Shown: positions 1 to 8,747 of the stretch, in pieces
Layout of the letters: every line of letters begins with the position of its first letter
Position numbering within the stretch: position 1 is the first letter of the stretch
DNA from: JBCBSZ01 sp039185015
GTDB taxonomy: Bacteria; Actinomycetota; Acidimicrobiia; Acidimicrobiales; Poriferisodalaceae
Direction of reading: 5' to 3'
NCBI GenBank assembly: GCA_039185015.1
Contig: JBCDAU010000022.1
Location: 21,288-85,287, forward strand
DNA length: 64,000 nucleotides
Program-made: the position numbers and the translations under genes
The notes under the pieces: generated by a model
What the model was told of the DNA's origin: nothing
What the model saw: the letters and a program-made list of their open reading frames with translations, nothing else
Databases searched by the model: none

Positions 1-24
1 GCCACCGACGGAGTCTGCCTCGTG

Positions 25-642
25 TCAGCTCGTCGCGGCGCTGCGCCGCCACACGACCTGGATGGCCTCACGCTCGTGGTCGGCGTCGTTGCGCGTCCCG
101 GCGTGGAGGAGGTGGCCGGAGAACAGCACGGCGTCCCCAGCCGAGCACGTGACGGTGATCGCCTCGGGGTGCGACCCGAGCGAGCCCGACCGCCGCTGGA
201 GATCCGGCCTGCGGTGGCTGCCCGGGAGGACGCTCGTCGCTCCGTTGCGGGGGGTGAAGTCGACCAGGGCGATGATCGCCGTCGCCACGGTCGCCGGTCC
301 GTCGTGGAGCTTGGGCGGATCGTCGGCGTGGAGCTGCTGCCCGCCGAAGCCGGGTCGCGGTGACCGGAACTCCACCTGGCCGGGCTCGTGTCGCTCACCC
401 AGCAGGGACCCGACGAGCTCGCGGATCGCCGGCCGATCGAGCACGCTGGCGACCAACGGCAGACGCCGGTCGAGCTCGGCGAGGTGTCGGGTGCCCGACG
501 CCGGTTTGTCGCGGGCCTCGCGCCGTCCAGCTGGTAGCGACAGCAGCTCGTGGCAGCTGCGGCGGATGGTCGCGACCTCCTCGTCGGTGAGCAGGTGAGG
601 GACGACGGTCCACCCGTCGTCGTCGAGCGAGGCCGTGCTCAC
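25..642 (-). CDS. Phytanoyl-CoA dioxygenase (PhyH) family protein
   Basis: A 205-residue cytosolic non-heme iron, 2-oxoglutarate-dependent oxygenase-like protein. The metal site is visible as H105-A-D107 and a late histidine (H180, in HLLHAG), followed by basic residues near R199 that could bind the 2-oxoglutarate carboxylate. The jelly-roll segment ATSVLPGSHRR is typical of the PhyH family. I place the start at GTG 642, where GTGA overlaps the stop of the upstream flavoprotein gene by 4 bases. This implies translational coupling. It is short for the family (often 250-300 residues) and its substrate cannot be read from sequence. Confidence 0.8.
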   Translation of the reverse strand: MSTASLDDDGWTVVPHLLTDEEVATIRRSCHELLSLPAGRREARDKPASGTRHLAELDRRLPLVASVLDRPAIRELVGSLLGERHEPGQVEFRSPRPGFGGQQLHADDPPKLHDGPATVATAIIALVDFTPRNGATSVLPGSHRRPDLQRRSGSLGSHPEAITVTCSAGDAVLFSGHLLHAGTRNDADHEREAIQVVWRRSAATS

Positions 643-1118
643 GCTCTCCACGTGGAGACGCTGCCGCCCTGCCCGGTCATCACGGCCACCGGCTGGACGC
701 GGAGCGCCGTCGGCTCCAGGCGAACGATGCCGAAGGCGTCCGCCATCGGGTCGGTCCAGCCCGGGATGATGGTCGGGTCGTAGCCGACCGGTTCCGGTGC
801 CGAGGCGAACCGGTCCCAGCCGGCCCGGCGCGACACCTCGTCGAGCTCCCAGATCGCCACGCAGTCGGCGGTGCAGGTGTCGTGGCCCTGGTCCCAGTAG
901 GTGACCGAGACCCGGGCGTCGTGAGCGAGGTGCTTCGCCTTCGGTGAGAGCGGGGAGGTGGCGACCCAACCGGTCAGCGTCGAGCCGTCCCACTCCCAGA
1001 TCGGATGGAGCACGCGGGTCCGGGGTGCGCCCGATGGATCGACCGTGGCGACCGTCGCCCACACGATCTTGTGGGCGATCTCGACGAAGGCGGGTGCGGC
1101 GACGCTGAGCTCGGTCAT
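639..1118 (-). CDS. Pyridoxamine 5'-phosphate oxidase-like split-barrel flavoprotein
   Basis: A 159-residue protein whose N-terminal half, with the pattern VWATVATVDPSGAPRTR and the following WVATSPLSPKAKHL, matches the general-stress/PPOX FMN- or F420-binding split barrel. Such proteins reduce or oxidise small substrates with a flavin-type cofactor in the cytosol. The ATG at 1118 is followed by the full domain, with no recognisable sequence before it. It is the first gene of a two-gene unit with the PhyH-like gene and is divergent from the acetyltransferase at 1239, leaving about 120 bases for two promoters. The cofactor (FMN or F420) is undecided. Confidence 0.75.
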   Translation of the reverse strand: MTELSVAAPAFVEIAHKIVWATVATVDPSGAPRTRVLHPIWEWDGSTLTGWVATSPLSPKAKHLAHDARVSVTYWDQGHDTCTADCVAIWELDEVSRRAGWDRFASAPEPVGYDPTIIPGWTDPMADAFGIVRLEPTALRVQPVAVMTGQGGSVSTWRA

Positions 1119-1238
1119 GGGGCGGGCCTCCTCGTTTGCCACCGGACCGAACGTAGGTGGTCGACGCGAGTCCTCGCAGCGGAATTCAGTCGGCGCGATC
1201 CGAGGCGGCGACGGGCCCGATGGGTACAGACTGGCCAC

Positions 1239-1715
1239 GTGAGTCGGACGAGGTCGGAGTATCGCCTGGCGCCGATCGTCGTGGATGGCGATGGGTTCGC
1301 TCTCGAGACCAAGCTCCTGGAGAACGAGGACCGGGAGCCGCTCGCCACCCTGATGCTCGCCGCCTATCGGGACACGATCGACGACGAGGGTGAGGTGCTC
1401 GATGACGCCCGTGAGGCGATCGACCACTACCTCGCCCACGCCATCCGCTCACACTCCTTCGTCGCGGTGGAGCAGGGCGCGCCCGTGGCGTTCTCGTTCG
1501 TCGTCGTGGTCGACGACCTCCACTACATCGACCCGGTCGTGGTGTCTCCGACCCACCAGGGGCAGGGCCTCGGCCGAGCCGCTGTCCGCTGCTCGCTCCG
1601 GTCGCTCGCCGCCAGCGGCGTGACCGAGGTCGGCGCCACGATCACGGACGGGAACGTGCCGTCGGAGCGGCTCTTCGCCCGGCTCGGCTTCGTCCGCGTG
1701 GGTGCCTGGGGCTGA
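1239..1715 (+). CDS. GNAT family N-acetyltransferase
   Basis: A 158-residue acyl-CoA-dependent acetyltransferase-like protein. The acetyl-CoA motif A is clear at residues 107-113 (QGQGLGR), preceded by the usual beta-strand ending in DPVVVSP. The C-terminal segment SERLFARLGFVRVG is also typical of the fold. The GTG at 1239 is the only reasonable start close to the domain. The acceptor substrate is not deducible. The gene runs convergently toward the oxygenase gene at 1848, and the interval between them holds one copy of a dispersed GC-rich repeat that could terminate both transcripts. Confidence 0.8.
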   Translation: MSRTRSEYRLAPIVVDGDGFALETKLLENEDREPLATLMLAAYRDTIDDEGEVLDDAREAIDHYLAHAIRSHSFVAVEQGAPVAFSFVVVVDDLHYIDPVVVSPTHQGQGLGRAAVRCSLRSLAASGVTEVGATITDGNVPSERLFARLGFVRVGAWG

Positions 1716-1751
1716 GTCCGCGCTCGAGACGTGCGGCGAACAGTTGCGAGC

Positions 1752-1843
1752 ACGGCCCGGGCGCCGCGGGCCGTCAGGCCGAGGACACCGGGAGGGGGTC
1801 GGAGCACCGAGCTCCGGGGGCTCCGGGGTCCCCGGTCGGGCAG
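1752..1843 (+). repeat. Dispersed GC-rich intergenic repeat, copy A
   Basis: First of five related copies in the window (others near 11855, 16503, 28745 and 46991). The shared core reads CGGCCCGGGCGC, then CCGTCAGGCCGAGGACACC, then a GGGAGGG stretch and a GC-rich hairpin. Here it fills the gap between two convergent genes and ends 5 bases before the stop codon at 1848. This copy has a few extra bases in the hairpin segment relative to the others. Function unknown; the hairpin could act as a terminator. Confidence 0.75.
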
Positions 1844-1847
1844 GAAC

Positions 1848-2822
1848 TCAGTCGTCGACGCGACGGGCGTCCTCGACGAGGTTGATCTCGTAGAGAACCT
1901 CGGCGAGGCGATGGTTGGCGCTGATCGGCGCGAAGCGCTGTGGCTGCTCGGGCGTGATGCAGCTGGCCACCGGGTCGAGGATGGTCCACGGCGTGGGGTG
2001 GCAGAACTGCACGACCGAGTAGCGGTCGCCGCTCTGGTCGGGATCGGCCACCACCCGGTGCCATCCGCTGGGGATCACGCCGTTGGTGACGTGCTCCAGC
2101 ATGATCCCGGTGTTGATGATCATCGAGCCGTCCGGCGGCGTCGCGTCGACCCAGGTGCCGTCCTCGAGCCGGACCTGGAGCCCCCTCGCCGTGGCCCGGG
2201 GAAGCGCCGTGATCAAGTTGATGTCGGCGTGCTCGTCCGCCCAGACGTGTTCGGTGTCCGGTGCCGCCTCCATGGCCGGGTAGTGGATCGCCCGGGTGAG
2301 GGTCGTGCCGTCGGTGGTCATCTTGTCGAAGTAGGTCTCGTGGCAGCCGACGCCCTCGGCGATGATCCGGAGGAACCGGCGCTGGATGTCGAGCACCGAG
2401 TCGTGGAAGCGCTCGAGGACATCGGTGATGCCCGGCACCTGCGCCTCGGGGAGCACCCGTTCCGGGTAGCTGTCGGGATAGGCGGTCTGCAGCGGATGGC
2501 CCTTCGGGATCTCGCGACCCCAGTTGAGCATCTCCTTCCAGTCCGGGGTGTCGCTCACGGCGGCCGTCTCGACGAGCAGGCCGGTGTAGCCGGTCTGACC
2601 GTGGCTCCCCTCGGCCTGGGCTCCCAGCTTGTCCTCGACCGGGAGGCTGAAGAAGGTCTCGAGCATCCCGTAGGCGGTATCGAGGAGGTCCTCGCTCATG
2701 TCGTGGCTCGTGTAGACGAACCCGCTGCGGAGGCTGCGACGCACCCCGTCGACCACCGCGGCGCGCTCGGCCGCCGATCCGGTCTCGAAGGCGTGCAGAT
2801 CGACGTCGAGGATCTCGCTCAC
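1848..2822 (-). CDS. Isopenicillin N synthase-family 2-oxoglutarate/Fe(II) oxygenase
   Basis: A 324-residue cytosolic oxygenase of the isopenicillin N synthase/gibberellin-oxidase type. It has the N-terminal segment (SGFVYTSHDM) and the double-stranded beta-helix core with iron ligands H198-A-D200 and H255, plus R267-Y-S, the usual 2-oxoglutarate clamp. The segment GIMLEHVTNG is strongly characteristic. I chose GTG 2822, 10 bases after the stop of the upstream exporter gene. ATG 2858 would add 12 residues of low similarity and overlap that gene by 26 bases. It probably forms an operon with the DMT exporter. Substrate unknown. Confidence 0.85.
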   Translation of the reverse strand: MSEILDVDLHAFETGSAAERAAVVDGVRRSLRSGFVYTSHDMSEDLLDTAYGMLETFFSLPVEDKLGAQAEGSHGQTGYTGLLVETAAVSDTPDWKEMLNWGREIPKGHPLQTAYPDSYPERVLPEAQVPGITDVLERFHDSVLDIQRRFLRIIAEGVGCHETYFDKMTTDGTTLTRAIHYPAMEAAPDTEHVWADEHADINLITALPRATARGLQVRLEDGTWVDATPPDGSMIINTGIMLEHVTNGVIPSGWHRVVADPDQSGDRYSVVQFCHPTPWTILDPVASCITPEQPQRFAPISANHRLAEVLYEINLVEDARRVDD

Positions 2823-2832
2823 ACCCTGGACG

Positions 2833-3747
2833 CTATTCGGTCGCCGCCACGGCTTCACCCCTGGCCTGCTCGGCCTGTCGGGCCGTCGCCGTGACCAGCA
2901 GGTAGACGCCGACGATCACCAGCGCACCTCCGGCGAGCTCCACGAAGCCGAGCCGCTCGTCGCGCAGCAGCCAGCCGAAGAAGACGCCGAAGACCGGGAT
3001 GAGGTAGGCGCTCGCCGAGGCCTGGGTCGGCGTCGCCCGAGCGACGACCGTGGCGAGGAGCGCGAACGTCACGGCGTTCGCCGGGATCGAGGAGTAGGCG
3101 AGGGGCACGAACAGGTCGAGCGTCCACTCGGTGTCGGCGGTGCCCTCGACGAGCAGCGCGAACGGCACGAGCATCGCGGCCGACATCACCAGCTGGACGC
3201 CGACGAGCATCACGGGACTGACCCGGCTGAAGTCGCCCCACTTCATGAACACGGTGCCGAAGGCCCAGGCGATGGCGGACAGGACCAGCGAGAGGATGCC
3301 CACGACCTCGCTCGCCCCCGACATCGAGGGGCCGGCGAGGACCGCGGTGCCGCAGAAGCCGACGGCGAGGCCGATGGCACCGAGCCGGCTGATCGGCGCA
3401 GACAGGAGGAGCAGCGACAGCACGGCGGTGAACAGCGGCATCGTGCTGGCGATCAGCGACGCGACGCCGGCCGGGACGCGGCTGACGCCGAACACGAGCA
3501 GCGCGCTCGACACGGTCGTGATGCTGAACCCGACGACGAAGATGCGAGCGAGGTCGTCCCTGCGGGTGGGCAGGCGTTCGCCGCGGAGCAGCGCGAAGGC
3601 GAGGAGGAACGAGCCCCCCACGACGGTTCGCAGGCTGGTGAGCAGCAGCGGCGTCGTGTGGTCGAGGGCGAACTTCAGCGAGGTGAAGTTGCCGCCGATC
3701 AGCATCGCCACGAGCGTCACCGTGGCGATGATCAGACGTGGGCTCAC
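2833..3747 (-). CDS. EamA-family (DMT superfamily) transporter
   Basis: A 304-residue integral membrane protein with about ten hydrophobic helices arranged as two repeated EamA halves, the usual length for a drug/metabolite transporter. The first helix carries the signature MLIGGNFTSLKFAL and the second half contains AFGTVFMKW. Such proteins usually export metabolites or amino acids. It lies directly upstream of the 2-oxoglutarate oxygenase gene in the same direction, so a shared metabolite is possible but is only inference. Confidence 0.85.
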   Translation of the reverse strand: MSPRLIIATVTLVAMLIGGNFTSLKFALDHTTPLLLTSLRTVVGGSFLLAFALLRGERLPTRRDDLARIFVVGFSITTVSSALLVFGVSRVPAGVASLIASTMPLFTAVLSLLLLSAPISRLGAIGLAVGFCGTAVLAGPSMSGASEVVGILSLVLSAIAWAFGTVFMKWGDFSRVSPVMLVGVQLVMSAAMLVPFALLVEGTADTEWTLDLFVPLAYSSIPANAVTFALLATVVARATPTQASASAYLIPVFGVFFGWLLRDERLGFVELAGGALVIVGVYLLVTATARQAEQARGEAVAATE

Positions 3748-3780
3748 CGGTGGAGCCTGCCACGCCCGGCCACTGCCGAC

Positions 3781-5016
3781 CTACGACGTGTCAGGCGTCA
3801 CCGCACGCACGGCCACACCGATGGCCAGGGTGATCAGTCCGCCGAGGATCGCCGAGGGCGGCAGGGCTCCGACGAGCACGACGCACCCGACGAGCCCGAC
3901 GATGGCGACCACCGGTGGCCAGCGTCGTTGCTCGGGGGACAGCGTGAGCGAGGCGGCGTTGGTGATGGCGTAGTACGTCAGGATCGCGACGCCCGAGACG
4001 GCGATCGCGCTCCGCAGCTCGAGCACCAGCACGAGCACGATCACCACCGAGGCGACGGTCAGCTCGGCTCGAAGTGGCAGGTTGCGGTTGCCATCGATGT
4101 GGGAGAACCAGGTCGGGAGCTCCCGGTTGCGAGCCATCGCGAGGGCGACGCGCGAGATGCCCGGGATCAGGTTCAGCAGCACACCCAGCGCAGCGATGCC
4201 CGCGCCGATGCGGACCACCCCACCGATGCCGAGGTCACCGGACTCGACCACGAGTCGGAGAGGAGCGTCGGTGGCGGCGAGCAGCTCGGTGTCGACCGTG
4301 GCGAGGGCCGTGATGCCGACGATCGCGTAGACGACGAGCACCGCGAACAGCGCGCGAGGGACCGCCTTGGGGATCGTCGTCTCGGGCTCCTTCACCTCCT
4401 CACCCAGCGTCGCGATCCGTGCGTAACCGGCGAAGGCGAAGAACATGAACCCGGCGGCCTGGAGGATGTCGTACGCGTCGCCCTCGATCGGTGTGATGCG
4501 GTCGAGGTCAGCCGCGTCGCTCGACCATCCGGCGATCACCACGGCGGCGAGCGCGGCGAGCGAGACGACGAGGAGCACCCGGGTGACGGCGACGGTGCGC
4601 GAGAGCCCGCCGATGTTCACGCCGGTGATCAGGATCACGGCGGCGACGGCGACCGCTCGCTCCTCTTCCGGCCACAGGTAGGCGCCGACGGTGAGGGCCA
4701 TCGCTGCGCACGAGGCCGTCTTGCCGACGACGAAGCCCCAGCCGGCGAGGTGACCCCATCCGGCGTGGAGCTGCCGACGGCCAGAGACGTAGGTGCCGCC
4801 GGACTCGGGGTGAAGGGCCGCCAGCTGAGCGGAGGACGCGGCGTTGCAGAAGGCCACCACCGCGGCGATCGCGAGGCCGATCAGCAGCCCGGTCCCTGCG
4901 GCTCGGGAGGCGGGCGCCCAGGCGGCGAACACGCCGGCGCCGATCATCGAGCCGGCGCCCACGATCACGGCGTCACCGACGCCGAGTCGGCGTTGGAGGG
5001 ACCCGGACGGGGTCAT
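3781..5016 (-). CDS. APC-superfamily amino acid permease
   Basis: A 411-residue polytopic membrane protein with about 12 hydrophobic segments. The first helix holds the substrate-backbone binding motif GSMIGAGVF, diagnostic for amino acid-polyamine-organocation transporters, and the sixth region carries FMFFAFAGYARIATLGEE. It lies 33 bases downstream of the EamA gene's start region but transcribes the same way, as the upstream gene. The start is ATG 5016 because similarity begins just after it. A hairpin lies 7 bases upstream (5023-5043). Substrate not assignable beyond an amino acid or amine. Confidence 0.88.
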   Translation of the reverse strand: MTPSGSLQRRLGVGDAVIVGAGSMIGAGVFAAWAPASRAAGTGLLIGLAIAAVVAFCNAASSAQLAALHPESGGTYVSGRRQLHAGWGHLAGWGFVVGKTASCAAMALTVGAYLWPEEERAVAVAAVILITGVNIGGLSRTVAVTRVLLVVSLAALAAVVIAGWSSDAADLDRITPIEGDAYDILQAAGFMFFAFAGYARIATLGEEVKEPETTIPKAVPRALFAVLVVYAIVGITALATVDTELLAATDAPLRLVVESGDLGIGGVVRIGAGIAALGVLLNLIPGISRVALAMARNRELPTWFSHIDGNRNLPLRAELTVASVVIVLVLVLELRSAIAVSGVAILTYYAITNAASLTLSPEQRRWPPVVAIVGLVGCVVLVGALPPSAILGGLITLAIGVAVRAVTPDTS

Positions 5017-5022
5017 CGGCGG

Positions 5023-5043
5023 AGCCCGCCTGTCTGGCGGGCT
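5023..5043 (-). promoter_or_regulatory. Leader hairpin before the amino acid permease
   Basis: An 8-base perfect inverted repeat (AGCCCGCC, 5-base loop, GGCGGGCT) ends 7 bases before the permease ATG. In the transcript the G-rich arm would be the nearest ribosome-binding sequence, so folding could limit initiation. Seen directly; the regulatory role is inference. Confidence 0.35.
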
Positions 5044-5230
5044 GGGCTGGTGGGCATCGCGGACCGTCCAGGGTGGGGTGGCGACATCCTCGCCGACGCG
5101 GTCGACCAACGGATGAACGGTCGGTTGCCGCTGCTCGCGGGCGTCTCCACATCGGCTCCACACCCGCTCCAGGACCTTCGAGCGCCGATCCGTCATCGTC
5201 GAGCTGGTGGCCCGGACGAGAGGAGCGGTC

Positions 5231-6223
5231 ATGGAGCACGGATCAGTCCACCGCCCGAGGCGGGCGCTGGGGTTCACGCCGATGGAGACGGACCGGGAGA
5301 CGATCGTGCGCGCCGCGGTGCGGGCCGAGTCGCTCGGCTACGAGGCGGTCCTCGTGCCCGAGGGGTGGGCCCTCGATGCGACCGTCGTGCTCACCGAGAT
5401 CGCCGTGCGAACGGAGCGGATCCGGCTGATCAGCGGCATCCAGTCGATCTGGGGGCGTTCGCCGGCCGCTCTGGCGATGGCGGCGGCGACGCTCGACGAC
5501 GTCTCCCACGGTCGCTTCACCCTCGGGCTCGGAGCGAGCACGGCGACGCTGGCCGAGCGGCTGCACGGCGTCCGCTTCGATCGACCGGCCGACCGGCTCG
5601 CCGAGGCGGTCGGTGAGGTGCGCACGCTGCTCGACGGGGGACGAGCGAACGACGTCCACGGCCAGCCCGGCCTCCGACTCGGCCTGCCGGCTCGGCCGGG
5701 TGTGCCCCTCCTCGTGGCCGGACTGGGTCCGCGGACCGTCCGCGTCGCCGTGACCCGAGGCGACGCCTGGTACCCGGCGTTCACGCCCTTCAGCCAGCTG
5801 GCCGCGATGCGAGCGGAGATGGCCAGCGTGGCGGCTCCCGACTGCGAGCTGTTCGGCGGTCCGGCCGTGGTCGTCGACGAGGACCCCGATGAGGCCTGGC
5901 GGCGGGTGACCGACCTGACCGGTTGGTACGTCACCGGCATGGGAGCGGTCTACGGCGACCACCTCGCCCGACTCGGGTTCGCCGAGGAGGTGGCGGCGCT
6001 CCGGGCGGCCAACCCCGCTCCTCGGCCCGGACGGATCAGCTGGCCGCACGAGGCGGACCGGCTCGCCGACGAGGTCGCGGTGCACGGTTCGGCCGCCGAG
6101 GTGGCCGAGGGCCTCCGGCGCTGGGCGCCCTTCTTCGATCTCCTCGTGGTCGTGACCGGCCCGGGCGACGGCCATGCGCTCGACCGGATGATCGACGCCG
6201 CGGCTCCGAGCGACCTCAACTAG
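5231..6223 (+). CDS. LLM-class (luciferase-like) F420-dependent oxidoreductase
   Basis: A 330-residue TIM-barrel protein of the bacterial luciferase-like family, which in Actinobacteria usually uses reduced F420 or FMN. Supporting segments are RAESLGYEAVLVPEGW at the first strand, RIRLISGIQSIWGRSPAALA and SHGRFTLGLGAS. The last part contains an AAEVAEGLRRW pattern followed by a final barrel strand. The start is ATG 5231, preceded by GAGAGGAG at 5217-5224 with good spacing. It is divergent from the permease and is followed 18 bases later by the winged-helix/NTPase regulator on the same strand. Substrate unknown. Confidence 0.85.
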   Translation: MEHGSVHRPRRALGFTPMETDRETIVRAAVRAESLGYEAVLVPEGWALDATVVLTEIAVRTERIRLISGIQSIWGRSPAALAMAAATLDDVSHGRFTLGLGASTATLAERLHGVRFDRPADRLAEAVGEVRTLLDGGRANDVHGQPGLRLGLPARPGVPLLVAGLGPRTVRVAVTRGDAWYPAFTPFSQLAAMRAEMASVAAPDCELFGGPAVVVDEDPDEAWRRVTDLTGWYVTGMGAVYGDHLARLGFAEEVAALRAANPAPRPGRISWPHEADRLADEVAVHGSAAEVAEGLRRWAPFFDLLVVVTGPGDGHALDRMIDAAAPSDLN

Positions 6224-6241
6224 CGTCGGATCGAGGGGCAT

Positions 6242-8701
6242 GTGGTGCTGATCTTCGATGAGTTCCGGCTCGATCCGACCGGGTTCGAGCTGCGACGGGG
6301 CGACGACCTCATCGACTTGGAACCGCAGGTGTTCGAGGTGCTCCGGTACCTGGTCGAGCACGCGGATCGGGTCGTCACCAAGACCGAGCTGCTCGACGAG
6401 GTGTGGGAGACGCGGTTCGTCTCGGAGTCGACGCTCACGTCACGGATCAAGACGGCGAGGAAGGCGCTCGGCGACGACGGACGGGCCCAGCGCTTCATCA
6501 AGACGGTCCACGGCCGCGGCTATCGATTCGTCGGCGACGTCACGTCTCGCGGCGACGCCGGCATCGATCGAGCGGAGCCCGTGCCGGAGCCCGGGGTCGC
6601 ACCTGCGGGGCCGACGAACCTGCCGGCCGAGCGGACGGCGCTCTTCGGGCGCGATGCCGACATCACCGACGTGTGCGGGCTCGTCGACGAGCACCGGCTG
6701 GTGAGCCTGCTCGGCATCGGCGGCACCGGGAAGACCCGGCTCGCCATCGCGGCGGCGCGTTCGGTCGCCGCACGGTTCCCCGACGGAGTCTGCTTCGTCG
6801 ACCTCGTCCCGATCCTCGACGCCCGGGGCATCGCCCTCGCGCTCGCCGAGGCCGCCGACCTGGGCCTACGGAGCGACGACCAGCCGGTCGGGCAGGTGGC
6901 GGCTCTCGTACGCGACCGGCGGATGCTCTTCGTCGTCGACAACGCCGAGCACGTCGTCGACGCCTGCGCCGACGTGCTCGACGAGCTGCTCGAGGCGACC
7001 GTGGCGCCGCGGTTCGTGGTGACCAGCCGAGTGCCCCTCGGGCTGCCCGACGAGCGTCGACGAACGGTCGACCCGCTCGATGTGGCCGCGGCGGATCGGA
7101 CGCCGCCGTCGGTGGCGCTCCTGCACGCTGCGGCCCACCGCTACGGAGCGACGGTCGACATCGACGACCCGGCGCTCGTGCGGATCGCCGAGCAGCTCGA
7201 CGGGCTGCCGCTGGCGCTCGAGCTCGCCGCTGCGCAGCTGCGACACCTCGATGCGACGTCGCTCGCCGAACGCCTCGACCGACGCTTCGAGGTGCTCGAG
7301 GACCGACGTCGGCGTGGCAGGGAGCGCCACGCCAGCCTGCACGCCGTGCTCTCGGACACCTGGGACCTCCTCGAGGAGGACGACCGCCACCTGCTCACGA
7401 CGATGGCCGGTTTCCCGGCCGGGTTCTCGCTGGACGATCTCGCCGGTGTGATCCCCGGCGCCGCGGTCGAGTCCGGCATGGGTGAGCTGGTGGATCGGTC
7501 GCTGGTGGCCTGGGAGCCTGCGTCAGAGGGCCGGTACCGCCTGCTCGAGACCGTACGACTCTTCGCGCGACGGCAGGCCGGTGTCCACGAGCTCGCCGAG
7601 GTCGACGACCGCCACGCCGCCTGGTGCGTCGAGCAGCTCCACGCCCACGATCCGGAGCCCGGCCTCTTCTCCTTCCGCGTGTCGGACTGGTGGCACGACC
7701 ACCCCGATGACGTCCGGGCCGCGGCGGTGCACCTCAACGCATCCGATCGCCCCGACGAGGCCGCCGCGCTGCTGGGGAGCTCGGCGTTGGCGATGCACGG
7801 CGACACCGGTGCCCGCGCCGCCGACGTCCTCGGCCGGATCGTGCAGCAGCTCGACCGCACCGACGACGCCGCCGTGACCGCTCGCCTGCACCAGACCGGC
7901 GTGATGTGCGGCATGGCCACGCGCTCGCCGGAGGTCATCGCCGGCCACGGTCGTCTCGGCGTCGAGGCCGCCGAGGCGTCCGGCGACCCGCTCCTCCGGA
8001 GCGCGTCGCTGGTCCTGCTCTCCTGGAGCACGGTCTTCGCCGATCCTGCGGTGGCCGTCGACCAGACCGGCCGGGGTGCCGAGCTCGGTCGGGAGGCTGA
8101 TTCGCCGCACGCCACCGACTTCGCGCTCGCCTACCAGGCCTGGCACGTGGCGATGCAGCGTCGCTACGACGACGCCGCCGCGCTCGCGCAGGGCGTCGCG
8201 GATCGTCGGGATCGCAGCGACCTCAGCGGCCACCCCACCCTCGTGGCCATGGTGGCCCTCGCGGTCCTCCGGTGCTTCGACGATCCGGAGCTCGCTCGCT
8301 CACTGGTCGGCGAGGTGCTCGATCTCGAGAGCTCGCGCAGCGCCATGTGGAGCAACGAGCTCGTCGAGGCGGTGGCGCTCGCAGCGGGAGGTCCGGTCGA
8401 TGCGGCGGTGGCCGCGACCGAACGGATCCTCGCCCGCCTCGCCAGAACGGGCCAGGATGCCTACCCCGACCTGCTGCTCCCGGTAGCGGCCCTCGCCCAC
8501 AGGGTCGGCGACCAGCGGCGCACCGCCTCGCTGCTCGCCAGCATCCGCGGGGCCGGTCGACCCACGCAGAACTTCCAGGCGACGCTGCTCTACCGGCGAC
8601 TGCGCGAGCTCGCGGGCGACGCCGACGAGCGGGACCTCGACGACCGTCCGGTCGAGGTCATCGGCGCGGCGGCCATGGCGTGGATGCGGGAGCACGCCTG
8701 A
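6242..8701 (+). CDS. Winged-helix DNA-binding regulator with NB-ARC-type NTPase domain
   Basis: An 819-residue signal-transduction ATPase. Residues 1-98 form an OmpR/PhoB-type winged helix (ELLDEVWETRFVSESTLTSR, then TVHGRGYRFVGDV). Residues 130-420 are an AP/NB-ARC-like NTPase with P-loop GIGGTGKT at 158-165 and LFVVDNAEHV as Walker B. The C-terminal half is alpha-helical and TPR-like, likely a ligand or partner sensor. The architecture matches actinobacterial BTAD-less SARP/AfsR-like regulators. The start is one of two adjacent GTG codons (6242, 6245). The co-oriented F420 oxidoreductase gene 18 bases upstream suggests joint transcription. Inducer unknown. Confidence 0.88.
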   Translation: MVLIFDEFRLDPTGFELRRGDDLIDLEPQVFEVLRYLVEHADRVVTKTELLDEVWETRFVSESTLTSRIKTARKALGDDGRAQRFIKTVHGRGYRFVGDVTSRGDAGIDRAEPVPEPGVAPAGPTNLPAERTALFGRDADITDVCGLVDEHRLVSLLGIGGTGKTRLAIAAARSVAARFPDGVCFVDLVPILDARGIALALAEAADLGLRSDDQPVGQVAALVRDRRMLFVVDNAEHVVDACADVLDELLEATVAPRFVVTSRVPLGLPDERRRTVDPLDVAAADRTPPSVALLHAAAHRYGATVDIDDPALVRIAEQLDGLPLALELAAAQLRHLDATSLAERLDRRFEVLEDRRRRGRERHASLHAVLSDTWDLLEEDDRHLLTTMAGFPAGFSLDDLAGVIPGAAVESGMGELVDRSLVAWEPASEGRYRLLETVRLFARRQAGVHELAEVDDRHAAWCVEQLHAHDPEPGLFSFRVSDWWHDHPDDVRAAAVHLNASDRPDEAAALLGSSALAMHGDTGARAADVLGRIVQQLDRTDDAAVTARLHQTGVMCGMATRSPEVIAGHGRLGVEAAEASGDPLLRSASLVLLSWSTVFADPAVAVDQTGRGAELGREADSPHATDFALAYQAWHVAMQRRYDDAAALAQGVADRRDRSDLSGHPTLVAMVALAVLRCFDDPELARSLVGEVLDLESSRSAMWSNELVEAVALAAGGPVDAAVAATERILARLARTGQDAYPDLLLPVAALAHRVGDQRRTASLLASIRGAGRPTQNFQATLLYRRLRELAGDADERDLDDRPVEVIGAAAMAWMREHA

Positions 8702-8747
8702 CGTCTCCCGCCGTCACCACCGGCCGTGGGTTCGCCCCGTTCGGCGA

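Noticed and set aside
3658..5616. Plus-strand frame of 652 codons, rich in Asp, Arg, Gly and His
   Set aside because: Antisense to the transporter genes and without recognisable domains.
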